From Gammaproteobacteria bacterium (lineage in GTDB: Bacteria > Pseudomonadota > Gammaproteobacteria > GCA-001735895), in assembly GCA_022340305.1 (NCBI GenBank), contig JAJDOF010000167.1:1-49365 (forward strand): a stretch of 49,365 nt of DNA, written 5' to 3'. Below, piece by piece: positions 16,195-24,984 of this stretch. Both the position numbers and the translations under genes were made by a program. Each line of letters begins with the position of its first letter. Position 1 is the stretch's first letter. The notes below the pieces were generated by a model. It did not search any database. It worked only from the letters and a program-made list of their open reading frames with translations, and was not told the origin of the DNA.

Positions 16195-16662
16195 ATGATT
16201 GAGAAATACGAATCGGTCACTGGTGGCTGTTTTTGCGGAGCCGTACGCTACGCAGCCGAAGTAAATTTGCATGACGCGTATTACTGCCACTGCCAGGCCT
16301 GTCAGAAACTCACCGGGTCACCCGCTACTGTAGGTGTGCTCGTCAGGCCTGGAACATTGAGCTACACAAAAGAGGAACCCAGGTTCTTTCAATCTTCGCC
16401 ATTCGGGAAATCTGGATTTTGTCAGAACTGTGGATCTCCAGTCATATGGATGTCGCCAGAAGATGAAGAGTGGGCCAATGTTTATGTGGGTAGTCTCGAT
16501 CACCCGGAAAATGTGGTGCCGAGCAAACATGATTGCGTGGAAAGTCAATTGCCCTGGCACAAATTTGCCGATGACCTGCCCCGCAACCGCAGTGACGATG
16601 ACCCGGAATTAATGAAGATGTGGGCAAAATTTGGATTGTCGCATGACGGTAAACCGCTTTAG
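16195..16662 (+). CDS. GFA-family (glutathione-dependent formaldehyde-activating-like) zinc protein
   Basis: A 155-residue cytoplasmic protein with the Mss4-like GFA fold. The zinc ligand sets are GGCFCGAVRY near residue 12, YCHCQACQKLTG around 30-41 and GFCQNCGSPV around 78-87. The family is named for a formaldehyde-glutathione adduct enzyme, but most members have no demonstrated substrate, so only the fold is claimed. The ribosome site GTGAGGAA sits seven bases before ATG 16195, supporting the start. It stands alone, with 230 bases to the next gene, in the AT-richer accessory region. Confidence 0.93.
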   Translation: MIEKYESVTGGCFCGAVRYAAEVNLHDAYYCHCQACQKLTGSPATVGVLVRPGTLSYTKEEPRFFQSSPFGKSGFCQNCGSPVIWMSPEDEEWANVYVGSLDHPENVVPSKHDCVESQLPWHKFADDLPRNRSDDDPELMKMWAKFGLSHDGKPL

Positions 16663-16892
16663 TTCGAGGGGTATGATGGTCCGATAGTAGACCTCCTGTC
16701 GCGTCCACCGAGCTTCTCTGAATGTCCACCAGGAGATTCTCCCGGCAAAATACTGAATCAATCGACGCTGACCCCTTTGAACCATTTTGACTTATACCTT
16801 CCCTATGCCTGAAGGACAAATTTTCAATTCTGCATGTGATAACATTCGCTCACTATGATTTCGCTTGAACAGTTTATTGACCGTGAACAGGC

Positions 16893-17876
16893 TTGCAGTT
16901 GAACTCGTATCGTCCTGTGAATAATTTCAGAATCTCGATAATCTTCAGTCTATTGCTGCTGGCTACAGCGTCGCAACTTTCGGTACGTGCTGACGGATTC
17001 GATTACCCGGTTACACAGATAACCGACAAGATACATGTCATATTCGGGCCACTGGAATTACCCGACAAAAATAACCGTGGCTTTCGTAACAACGTCGTCA
17101 TTGTCAGTACCAGCAAAGGAATTGTATTAATGGACCCCGGGGGAAGCGCCTGGTCTGGCGACATGGTGGCTGCAAAGATAAAATCGATGACCGACATGCC
17201 AGTAGTCGCTGTATTCAACTCCCATGCACACGGTGACCATTGGCTGGGTAATGAGGGCATCAAGCATCATTTCCCCGATGCCGTTATTTATGGTCACCCG
17301 AACATGAAGGCGCGATTAGAGCAAAGTGACGGGTTATTCTGGCTGGAAACAATCAACCGCGTAACCGACAACAAGGCGAATGGAAAAGAGGTCATAGCAC
17401 CTGACAGGACTGTCAATAATGACGATGTGATCAGCATAGGCGATACGGACTTTCGCATCTTCCACTTTGGAAAAGCACATACCGATAATGACATCATGGT
17501 GGAGATCGTCGGGGAAGATACGCTATTCACCGGGGACGTTGTGCGCAACCGGTTTATCGGCCTGATGGAAGATGATTCGAGTTTTACAGGCAATATTGAA
17601 GCCATCGAAAAAATTGTCGCGATGAATTACAAGTACTATATTCCCGGCCACGGTAATTCGGGAGATGTTGAAATACCGCTAACCTACAATACCTATCTCA
17701 AATCGTTGCGTAAAGTTGTCAAACAGATGTTCGACGAGGGCATGGAAAGCTACGAAATGAAGCCAGGTATAATCGACGCTCTCGCTGATTACCGGCAGTG
17801 GAGAGGATTCGACACGCGGCTGGGTGGGCAGATTAGTCAGGTTTACCTGGAGATCGAAAAGGAGGAGTTCGAATAA
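16893..17876 (+). CDS. Exported metallo-beta-lactamase-fold hydrolase
   Basis: Periplasmic MBL-fold metal hydrolase of about 320 residues. After a Sec signal (hydrophobic core IFSLLLLATASQL, cleavage near SVRA) it shows the whole ligand series: HAHGDH at about residues 111-116, GKAHTDND, FTGDVV and IPGHG. This predicts a binuclear zinc site. The family includes hydrolases seen with quinoprotein and thiosulfate pathways, and B3-like lactamases; the substrate is not visible. The start is uncertain: the frame opens at TTG 16893, while GTG 16917 gives a neater signal peptide. There is no strong ribosome site for either. No operon partners are close. Confidence 0.85.
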   Translation: MQLNSYRPVNNFRISIIFSLLLLATASQLSVRADGFDYPVTQITDKIHVIFGPLELPDKNNRGFRNNVVIVSTSKGIVLMDPGGSAWSGDMVAAKIKSMTDMPVVAVFNSHAHGDHWLGNEGIKHHFPDAVIYGHPNMKARLEQSDGLFWLETINRVTDNKANGKEVIAPDRTVNNDDVISIGDTDFRIFHFGKAHTDNDIMVEIVGEDTLFTGDVVRNRFIGLMEDDSSFTGNIEAIEKIVAMNYKYYIPGHGNSGDVEIPLTYNTYLKSLRKVVKQMFDEGMESYEMKPGIIDALADYRQWRGFDTRLGGQISQVYLEIEKEEFE

Positions 17877-18036
17877 TTTATTCCGTATTCAGCATTGCTA
17901 CTGGCAAAGCACAACGAGTTTAACAGATCGTAAGCCGCCCCCCCTTTGGTTCGCCAAAAACGGACACCCAGTTAGAAAATGACTGAATCGATTCTGAGCT
18001 TCCTGAGCAATAAGTTTTTCAACAGACTTAAGCGCA

Positions 18037-19215
18037 TCACCTGACCAAAACGCCACTCGCGGTGAGACGGATCAAATTTACTACCGGTGTCGAATTGTAA
18101 TGGGTAAAATCTCCCGCCACATAGATGTCACCACTGCCATCGGTTGTATAAGCAGCATCACTGGCACTGCCGTTATAGTTAAACCCCTCGCCAATGAGGA
18201 ATCCTGTATCGATTGAACCATCGTCGTTTAAGCGCACAACATCCTGGTTATTGGTATTAGTGGCATGAGCATAGATATCACCACTGCCATCAACTGCAGG
18301 AAGGATGAAGCGCCCTCCCTGGAAATGGAAAACACTGGTATCTACAACAAACCCAGTGTCGAACGACCCATCGCTGTTTAGACGAGCAAGACCATTTGCA
18401 GTCTTACCGTTATACCCACTAAAAAATCCTGCTAGGTAAATATCACCGCTGCCATCAGTAGCCACTGCGATATCCGTCACCCATTCGTTAAATCCGGAGG
18501 GGCCGGTATCAAATCCAGTGTCAATCGATCCGTCGTTATTTAATCGAGCAATGTAGGGAGCGACATTCCTCGAGACATAAATGTCACCACTGCCATCGGT
18601 TGCCGGGGTAATGCTATCTCCGCCCGCTGCAAAACCAGGATTAAAATCAACATCGAGCGAACCATCGACGTTTAAACGAATCGGCCCATCAACATAGACA
18701 TCTCCGCTGCCATCGGTAGCCGGAACAATCGTGCTAACCTGACGCTGGATTTCTGTGCCGGTGTTGAAACTTTCGTCGAGGCTACCATCCAGGTTTAGGC
18801 GAGCTATACCACTGATAGTAGAATCAATGTAACTTAAATAACCACCGACATAGACGTCTCCGCTTCCATCGATGGCTGACACAATAATCTGGGGGGAAAA
18901 GAAATCTGTACCTGAATCAAAACCTTGGTCAAGCGAACCGTCATTGTTCAAGCGGGCAATATATTCGACAGCGCGTTTTTTAAAGTGTGTAAAAGAACCC
19001 ACGGCGTATAGGTCGTCGCTTCCATCCAATGCCGGGGCGATCGAAGAAACACTCCAATTAAAGCCATCCCGTCTGAGTGAGCATGCTGTCCCATTCCATA
19101 CCCAGTCCTCTCCCGGTTCACCGCCAGGACACTCGAAGCGAACGTCAACATCACAAGCTGCAAGTAAGGAGACAAAAAGAAATAGAGCAAAGTTGCTGAG
19201 TAATCTAGTTTGCAT
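18037..19215 (-). CDS. Delta-60-repeat lipoprotein
   Basis: Predicted outer-membrane or surface lipoprotein of 392 residues. The signal peptide ends in the lipobox LLAAC, so Cys 20 should be lipidated. The rest is about eight tandem repeats of 40-50 residues, built on the pattern ATDGSGDIYVAG, a short variable stretch, and IARLNNDGSIDTGFDTG. This is the delta-60 / DUF5122 repeat thought to form a beta-propeller-like fold. A cysteine-bearing linker (FECPGGEPGEDWVW) precedes the repeats. ATG 19215 is chosen because it gives the lipobox signal and has AAAGG upstream; the frame extends to 19314 without conservation. Function is unknown; such proteins are often exported and may bind ligands or other proteins. 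Confidence 0.85.
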   Translation of the reverse strand: MQTRLLSNFALFLFVSLLAACDVDVRFECPGGEPGEDWVWNGTACSLRRDGFNWSVSSIAPALDGSDDLYAVGSFTHFKKRAVEYIARLNNDGSLDQGFDSGTDFFSPQIIVSAIDGSGDVYVGGYLSYIDSTISGIARLNLDGSLDESFNTGTEIQRQVSTIVPATDGSGDVYVDGPIRLNVDGSLDVDFNPGFAAGGDSITPATDGSGDIYVSRNVAPYIARLNNDGSIDTGFDTGPSGFNEWVTDIAVATDGSGDIYLAGFFSGYNGKTANGLARLNSDGSFDTGFVVDTSVFHFQGGRFILPAVDGSGDIYAHATNTNNQDVVRLNDDGSIDTGFLIGEGFNYNGSASDAAYTTDGSGDIYVAGDFTHYNSTPVVNLIRLTASGVLVR

Positions 19216-19743
19216 GTTTTGGGACCTTTGAAACGCAGGGGCAACAATAATCCGATAGTTTTGATTAGCAACTAATATATGGGAAGCACTATCTCCAATA
19301 GCCAGAAGGATCATATATTGTTACTTTATTCGCAAATAGATCATGTCAACGGTTGAATATAAAGATATGCACCCCTCCAGAGTAACGCCTCGGTTAATCT
19401 TGAACTTCTCACTTAACCAGGCAGAGCTGGCGTGCTTGGGCGCCTCGAATGGGTTGATATCGAAAGCCTGTTTTTCCCATGCGCGGGTCGAGTTTCGCCA
19501 ATATAGATTAGCTTGCTGAGTCCGTCGAAACGGCCGGCAGCGGACACCTGACAAAAAAGTGATAAAATGCTATTCGAGAAATAGCGTTATAACACTGCTG
19601 TTTACCCCGACAACATTTACCAGGAGTCTGGTTTTTTATTTCTATTGGAGAGACGCTCCAGGGTTAAGTACAGGTGATTTAATACGGGCCGAACTAAACC
19701 GGAGAGCCTGGCTTAAAACCATTCTGCTGACCCGCGAAAGAAT
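19216..19743. other. Gap of about 530 bases between divergent genes
   Basis: A minus-strand frame at 19321-19554 could encode 77 residues, ending just before the extended lipoprotein frame. It has no recognised motif and no clear ribosome site, so I leave it uncalled. The remainder should hold the promoters of the lipoprotein (minus) and the DUF4116-like gene (plus). I see no repeat or RNA structure here. Confidence 0.5.
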
Positions 19744-20427
19744 ATGGATATGAATAATGACAGCGCCAGAATCCTGGCCGTTAAGGTACGAAGCCTGCCA
19801 CCATCGATGTTGGACGCGAGCTTGCTGGCCGAATACGTCAAGACCGGTGAGGCATACGATTTGTCAGATTTGTGCAGAAAAAGCGATGTTTCAATCAAGC
19901 AAGTCGCCCATATAGTCGTTGCAAGCGGCCTTGATGAAGTCGACAAACTGCCCGGTTACACCATGACAAGTGAGATTTTCGAGTTAGCTGAAAACCTTTA
20001 CTCCATTGGCGAGTCGAGGCGGCATTGGCAACTAATGCGCAACCGGCATAAACCCACTTACCTGGAAAGTCGCTTATCGCGAGAAGGGTTGAAGCGCCTT
20101 GAGCTCGATCCTGTGAAGAGTTTACGCTATTACGCGGATATCTATTTCCGCGCGTGGGCGGTATTCTGGGATGACGAGTTCATCGTTCGCATGATTCACA
20201 AGATCGATAGCCGTATCATTGCCAACCTGCCCGAAGAACTGATCACCGAAAACATTTGCTTAGCCGCGGTGGCCAAAACGGGTTTAATGCTGCGTTACGT
20301 GCCGGTGTTGCTGCGCAGCCCAGTAGTCTGCACCCAGGCGGTACAGAATGATCCGGCAGCAATCGCCTTTGCGCCCGGCCATCTGCGCGACCAAATCAGG
20401 GAATTGCAGGCTATCAAGTTCGATTAA
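19744..20427 (+). CDS. Hypothetical protein with DUF4116-like C-terminal helices
   Basis: A 227-residue cytoplasmic protein without a signal or membrane segment. The first 130 residues are not recognised. The C-terminal 60 residues (ICLAAVAKTGLMLRYVPVLL, then VVCTQAVQNDPAAIAFAP) match the helical repeat of DUF4116, which recurs in proteins of unknown role in protists and bacteria. The start at 19744 has an ATG six bases later (19750) as alternative and only a weak purine stretch upstream. It is flanked on both sides by gaps of over 400 bases, as is usual in this accessory segment. The domain match is by pattern only. Confidence 0.65.
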   Translation: MDMNNDSARILAVKVRSLPPSMLDASLLAEYVKTGEAYDLSDLCRKSDVSIKQVAHIVVASGLDEVDKLPGYTMTSEIFELAENLYSIGESRRHWQLMRNRHKPTYLESRLSREGLKRLELDPVKSLRYYADIYFRAWAVFWDDEFIVRMIHKIDSRIIANLPEELITENICLAAVAKTGLMLRYVPVLLRSPVVCTQAVQNDPAAIAFAPGHLRDQIRELQAIKFD

Positions 20428-20864
20428 AGCCATTGGTTTTTGATGTCGACCCATAACCAGTATGGCCCTTGTTGTGCAGGAGTGACTTCAAGCACGAAAG
20501 GCTCATGGTCTTTACCTGGCTGCTTGTCGCCACTGCCTTTAAGATTTTGATGATCTGTTTTCTCTGGCGGGCTCAACTGCCCGACGCAAAAATCTATCTT
20601 TAACGAAAAGGAGGGCATTCAGAAAATGGTCCTTGGGCCTCGGTCTATTACCTCGCTGAACAGAGCGCGGTGACGTGGTGTGCAATCTGCGCCATGGGTA
20701 TTGTGATGCTTTGGACGTATCGAATCAGCCGGACTTTCCCTGGATTTTGCAACTTTTGTGTCAGTTTCACCGTGAGAGTTGAAATGAGTTAAGCGGTCAT
20801 AACGATACAAATTTAACTCGTTTGGGTGATATAAATCAGGTAGCTCCATCCGGATAATATAAGG
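20428..20864. other. Gap of 437 bases without a supported gene
   Basis: Two minus-strand frames (20424-20618, 64 residues; 20619-20849, 76 residues) are open, but neither shows a family motif or a usable ribosome site. A plus-strand AAAAGGAGGG at about 20606 precedes only a 15-codon frame. The end of the gap should contain the promoter of the cytochrome c/DsbC fusion, but I cannot place -35 and -10 boxes with confidence. Confidence 0.5.
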
Positions 20865-22247
20865 ATGAAGAATCGATTCCGGGTTTCACAATTAGCTCTC
20901 GTTAGTTTTCTGTTATATGTCCCGCAGGCAGAGAGCCGCTGGTATGACCAGGAAACACTAGAACAAGGTTCTATCGTTTTTCAGCAAAACTGCGCCAGAT
21001 GCCATATGGCCGATGCCGAGGGTACTCCTGACTGGAAACAGGCCGATACCAATGGCAATTATCCGCCACCACCGTTAAACGGGACTGCGCATGCCTGGCA
21101 CCATTCCATGGATTTACTGAAAACAACCATTTTAGAAGGCAGTGTAAACAGCGGAGGGTTAATGCCGGGATTTAAAGATGAGCTCTCGGACACGGAAATT
21201 GATTCGGTAATCGCCTATTTTCAATCAAAGTGGCCTGACGACCTCTATCAAAAATGGGCGGCCCAAAATCAGGAAGTTGAATTTCCTTCGACTCCACCAA
21301 CCCGGGTGAAAGCAGGGAGTACATCTCAAGATAATAATAAACTTACACACTTATTTAGAATGAGACTCGGAAGTGACAAGGTATCAGATCCGGTCAAAAC
21401 ACCCATAGATGGCATTTACCAGACTCAATTTGGAAAGAATTATGCGTACCTGGCTAGCAATGGGCGTTATGCCTTCCTGGGCGATTTACTCGACCTGGAA
21501 CAAGATCAAAACTTAACCAGCAATGCCAGGAGAGAAATCGCAGCTCCTGCGCCTAACAGCCTGGCGACAGAAATCAGTGGAAATTCAACCAGCCGGAAAA
21601 TGACAGACTTGCTAAAGTTGAGGCTAGGTGGCAATACGGTTTCCGAACCGGTAAAAACACCGGTCGATGGAATCTACCAGGCCATATCTGGTTTAAAATT
21701 TGCGTACATAACGAGGGATGGGCGCTATGCATTCGTCGGGAGATTGATCGATCTTCAACAAGGCCTGGATCTGACGGATATCGCTAAACGAGAGTTAGTA
21801 AAAGCGGAAATGAATCTCTTTGCTAGCGAAGACAAAGCTGTATTTCCCGCGATTGGAGCAGAAAAAGCAGTGATCAATATTTTTACTGATACTTCCTGCT
21901 ATACCTGTAAAAAATTATTCGAGGAAATTCCCAATTTACAGGCCGCAGGTATCTCTATTCAATACCTGCCTTTTCCTGATGAAGGACTGAATAGCCCAGG
22001 GTATGAAACCCTCAGACAGGTATGGTGTGCCGAAGATAGGGCCAAGGCGCTTACTATCGGCAAAGGCCTGGAAGAAGGGAACCTGCCTGCAGGAAATTGT
22101 ATTGATGGTGACCTTGTTGATAAAGCCTATGCCCTGGGTAATCGAGTTGGAGTGGTAGGTACACCGGCAATCTTCAAACAAAACGGAAAACAAATAAAAG
22201 GCTATGTCCCCTACCAGCAACTGATTCCGAAAATTCTAAGTAATTGA
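20865..22247 (+). CDS. Cytochrome c fused to a duplicated DsbC N-domain and a DsbC-like thioredoxin domain
   Basis: Predicted periplasmic redox protein of 460 residues. In order: a Sec signal (1-24); a class I cytochrome c domain (about 28-125) with heme motif CARCH at C43-C46-H47 and likely axial M100 in LMPGF; and two tandem copies of the DsbC/G N-terminal domain (about 160-225 and 245-310), each with PVKTPxDGIYQ and DGRYAF/NGRYAF. Last is a DsbC-type thioredoxin fold (about 333-458) with active site CYTC (C345-C348), cis-Pro in GTPAIF (P434) and a second cysteine pair C388/C412 like DsbC's structural disulfide. A role in periplasmic thiol-disulfide exchange coupled to heme electron transfer is inferred. 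The active-site dipeptide Tyr-Thr differs from DsbC Gly-Tyr. The only start is ATG 20865, with AAGG unusually close. I do not know a standard family with this domain order. Confidence 0.88.
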   Translation: MKNRFRVSQLALVSFLLYVPQAESRWYDQETLEQGSIVFQQNCARCHMADAEGTPDWKQADTNGNYPPPPLNGTAHAWHHSMDLLKTTILEGSVNSGGLMPGFKDELSDTEIDSVIAYFQSKWPDDLYQKWAAQNQEVEFPSTPPTRVKAGSTSQDNNKLTHLFRMRLGSDKVSDPVKTPIDGIYQTQFGKNYAYLASNGRYAFLGDLLDLEQDQNLTSNARREIAAPAPNSLATEISGNSTSRKMTDLLKLRLGGNTVSEPVKTPVDGIYQAISGLKFAYITRDGRYAFVGRLIDLQQGLDLTDIAKRELVKAEMNLFASEDKAVFPAIGAEKAVINIFTDTSCYTCKKLFEEIPNLQAAGISIQYLPFPDEGLNSPGYETLRQVWCAEDRAKALTIGKGLEEGNLPAGNCIDGDLVDKAYALGNRVGVVGTPAIFKQNGKQIKGYVPYQQLIPKILSN

Positions 22248-22550
22248 GATCGGATCGAACCGTTGCCTGGGATCCGGTGAAAATTATTGACACTTTGGTG
22301 GCAGATAAGGTCTTGATTGACGACTGATTGAAATGTCGAGGAATGGCTCTCCCGGGTCGTTAGCAAAAGCCTGATATTATCTGGCGAGGACCTGTTCTCT
22401 GCCGAGGAGACTCTTAACTGGCTGGGCCAGCAAACAATCTTCGGCCACTTTCGGACCCTCATCACCTGCTAACTTGATTGAGGCATACCGGAGGCAGGGT
22501 TTAGCCATTCGCGGTCCAAATGCCGTTATATCGACGCCGTACGCCAGCTG
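22248..22550. other. 303-base gap between convergent fusion gene and ihfB-like gene
   Basis: No coding frame with support is seen. The two flanking genes point at each other, so terminators are expected, but I find no strong hairpin with a T-run. Some short open frames, such as a 16-codon one starting near 22278, look like remnants rather than genes. Confidence 0.45.
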
Positions 22551-22862
22551 CTACAGAACTCTTTTGCGTAACTCTTTGCCGGGCTTAAAGTGCGGAATAT
22601 ACTTGCCTGAAACATTAGCTGGTTCCCCGGTTCGTGGGTTTCTTCCGCTTCGAGATGGATGATAATGCAGATTAAAACTACCGAATCCCCTGATTTCTAT
22701 CCGCTCACCTGCAGACAGACTATTGCTCAATATGTCTATCAAACTATTAACCGCGACTTCAACATCCCTGGCGGCCAGGTAGCTCTGGTTTTTAGCCAAT
22801 ACTTTGACCAGGTCTGACTTGGTCATCGAGGGCATAGATTTTTTTGAAACATTTCGATCCAT
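22551..22862 (-). CDS. ihfB: Integration host factor beta-subunit-like DNA-binding protein
   Basis: Small DNA-bending protein of the HU/IHF family, closest by eye to IHF-beta. It has [11 protein letters not shown] at the N-terminus, [12 protein letters not shown] in the middle, the minor-groove arm with [11 protein letters not shown], and the IHF-beta hallmark [16 protein letters not shown] works as an alpha/beta heterodimer in recombination, replication and promoter architecture. The conventional start is ATG 22826 (91 residues); in-frame ATGs at 22835 and 22862 would add a short leader, and none has a good ribosome site. The C-terminus is a few residues shorter than in E. coli. Its place here, away from rpsA, suggests an extra, possibly horizontally acquired copy; that is inference. 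Confidence 0.9.
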   Translation of the reverse strand: MDRNVSKKSMPSMTKSDLVKVLAKNQSYLAARDVEVAVNSLIDILSNSLSAGERIEIRGFGSFNLHYHPSRSGRNPRTGEPANVSGKYIPHFKPGKELRKRVL

Positions 22863-23680
22863 ATATCAGGGCCTGCAGTCCTGGCTTTATTGTCAAAGCA
22901 GCTTAGCCAAATCGATGAATTTACGGCTGGAAGCTGATCACACTATATTCAATACTCTAGTCCAGATTTAACAAACTGCTTTATAGCTGAGTACGCGATC
23001 CGAAACCCCAAAGCTGACACCGACGGTTCCAGCCTGAGCTTTCTGGTGCTGCGATTATAGACATTCAGAGAAAATAATTTGAATTTGAAGAATGAAATGT
23101 TCTCTTTCGCCGGATGAATTTCGAAATGGAAAACCCAGGTCAGCCACTGGGTCCATGGCAGGGTCCTGAACAGGTGCCCGGCCGTCAACGCTCCGTCGAC
23201 GTAGTAGGCCGTCGTGGTCAGCCAGTGTCCGAAATCACCACCAGTATCGAAACTGCCCGCAGGAAGTCGACATAGCGATTGCGCTGTGGCGGCGTCTGTG
23301 CCGCGACATTCAGGGCCTGGCTCCAGATCTGCATTTACAGGCACCAGTGGCGGAGATCGGCAGATTATCTCCCTCGCATAATGCAGGATGGATGACCGGC
23401 GTCAGGTGTAATGAAAAAAATCGGGCAGAGGGATTATTGAGGGGGACAGACCACCATTAACCAGGAGCTCGCTTCCCTGGAGCAGACACTCCATATTGGT
23501 TGCGTGAAGTCGGAAATCTGGATCCCCCCCGATCGGTCGACACTGATAACAATTCGAGCCGCCAATTTTATATTTAAGGTTAGATCAGGCACACATGGAT
23601 CAATTGAGTCTTTCAAGAAAACAGCAAATGGGCCATAATTTTTTATCAAATTATAGAACACTCAAAGATCAGGGGCCTAA
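22863..23680. other. 818-base gap, possible decayed sequence
   Basis: No gene can be supported. A minus-strand frame at 22949-23344 (131 residues) has an odd composition and no motif or ribosome site. Frames on both strands around 23434-23807 are shadows or run into the next gene. The stretch may be remnants of an older gene. I found no inverted-repeat ends or target duplications that would mark an insertion sequence. Confidence 0.45.
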
Positions 23681-24808
23681 ATGTCGGACACTCTCAATTA
23701 CTGGACCCGCCGATCACCTTTCTTCGAATGTGCGCGTCGCGCTGGTAACAAGGGATGGTCGGTTGCGAACCATATGTTCCAGCCGCATTCCTACCATGAC
23801 CCGGTAACCGAGTACTGGCACCTGGTCAACGGGGTAACCTTATGGGATGTGGGAACCGAGCGCCAGGTAGAAATTTACGGGCCAGACGCGGCGGCTTTCG
23901 TCGATCTCCTGACGCCGCGCAATGTCACCAATGTCGAGCCGGGAAAATGCCGATACCTCATCATAACTTCGGAGGAAGGCGGAATTGTCAACGATCCCGT
24001 CATGCTGCGCCTTACGGCGGACCGGTACTGGCTCTCCTGTTCAGATAGTGATCTACTGTTATGGGCAAAAGGTATCGCCGTCTTCGCCGGCATGAACGTA
24101 CAAATTCAGGAACCCGATGTAAGTCCGGTCCAGATTCAGGGGCCGAAATCGAGGGCGGTCGTCGAATCACTCTTCGGGGAGGATATTGCCAGTCTTGCAT
24201 ACTACAGTTTGGTGGAAACCTGCCTGGACCATATTCCGGTGGTCGTGACACGTACCGGTTGGAGCGGTGAGTTCGGCTACGAAGTATTTTTACGCGACAG
24301 TCGATATGGCGAGGAATTGTGGAACCGTATTCTGGAGGCCGGAAAGCCGCAGGATATTGCCGTTACCGGCCCATCTGATATACGTCGGGTCGAGGCAGGT
24401 ATCCTCGGATACGGTTGCGATATCAGCCTCGATATAAATCCGTTCGAGGCAGGCATGGAGCGCCTGCTCGACCTCGATAGCGAACGTGAGTTCATTGGCA
24501 AGGAATCCTTGTTGAGAATTCGGGAAACAGGAATAAAACGTCGTATTGTTGGAGTCGAGTTACATGGAGAACCGTTGCCGCAAGGTACGTTCAATAGACG
24601 CTGGCCGGTCATAGCAGACGAGAGGATCGGTGAAATGCTGGTCGCGTTGTACTCGCCTCGACTGGCAATGAACATCGGATACGCCATGGTCGCGAGCGAG
24701 CATTCAAACCTCGACACGTCGATGAACGTCGAAACGCCGCTCGGCACATTAGCCGCAAAAGTCGTGGAGATGCCGTTCGTCAAGCCGGTCAAATCCCAGG
24801 ACTGTTAA
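23681..24808 (+). CDS. GcvT-family protein resembling DMSP demethylase DmdA
   Basis: Tetrahydrofolate-dependent methyl- or aminomethyl-transferase fold, 375 residues. The N-terminal RRSPFFECARRAGNKGW and NHMFQPHSY, the WDVGTERQVEIYGPDA segment, LLTPRNVTN, and EPDVSPVQIQGPKS resemble DmdA and its close GcvT paralogues more than the glycine-cleavage T protein. DmdA moves a methyl group from dimethylsulfoniopropionate to tetrahydrofolate in marine bacteria. DmdA paralogues with other substrates are common, so the substrate is left open. The start has AGGGGCC just upstream. No other DMSP genes (dmdB, C, D) are next to it. The following gene is a glutathione transferase on the same strand, after 176 bases. 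Confidence 0.75.
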   Translation: MSDTLNYWTRRSPFFECARRAGNKGWSVANHMFQPHSYHDPVTEYWHLVNGVTLWDVGTERQVEIYGPDAAAFVDLLTPRNVTNVEPGKCRYLIITSEEGGIVNDPVMLRLTADRYWLSCSDSDLLLWAKGIAVFAGMNVQIQEPDVSPVQIQGPKSRAVVESLFGEDIASLAYYSLVETCLDHIPVVVTRTGWSGEFGYEVFLRDSRYGEELWNRILEAGKPQDIAVTGPSDIRRVEAGILGYGCDISLDINPFEAGMERLLDLDSEREFIGKESLLRIRETGIKRRIVGVELHGEPLPQGTFNRRWPVIADERIGEMLVALYSPRLAMNIGYAMVASEHSNLDTSMNVETPLGTLAAKVVEMPFVKPVKSQDC

Positions 24809-24984
24809 AAGCAAAGGAATTTTCCGCGCCCCTGGTGGCGGTGTTGACGTATCCCTGATCTGGACTTGATCGGGAATCCACTCCTGGATTGTTACCAAAT
24901 TAAGTATCCATGTGATCCATAGCGGTTTATTCACCGTAACGTAATAATAAATTTCTATTCCTTATAACCCACGAGGCCTAAAAC

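Noticed and set aside
19321..19554. Minus-strand 77-codon open frame upstream of the lipoprotein
   Set aside because: No motif and no ribosome site; the lipoprotein's own upstream frame already overlaps part of this stretch.
22280..22330. TTGACA at about 22289 as a promoter
   Set aside because: No -10 box at 16-18 bases, and it points toward no gene on the plus strand.
22949..23344. Minus-strand 131-codon open frame
   Set aside because: No family motif or ribosome site, and unusual composition. It may be a relic, but cannot be supported as a gene.
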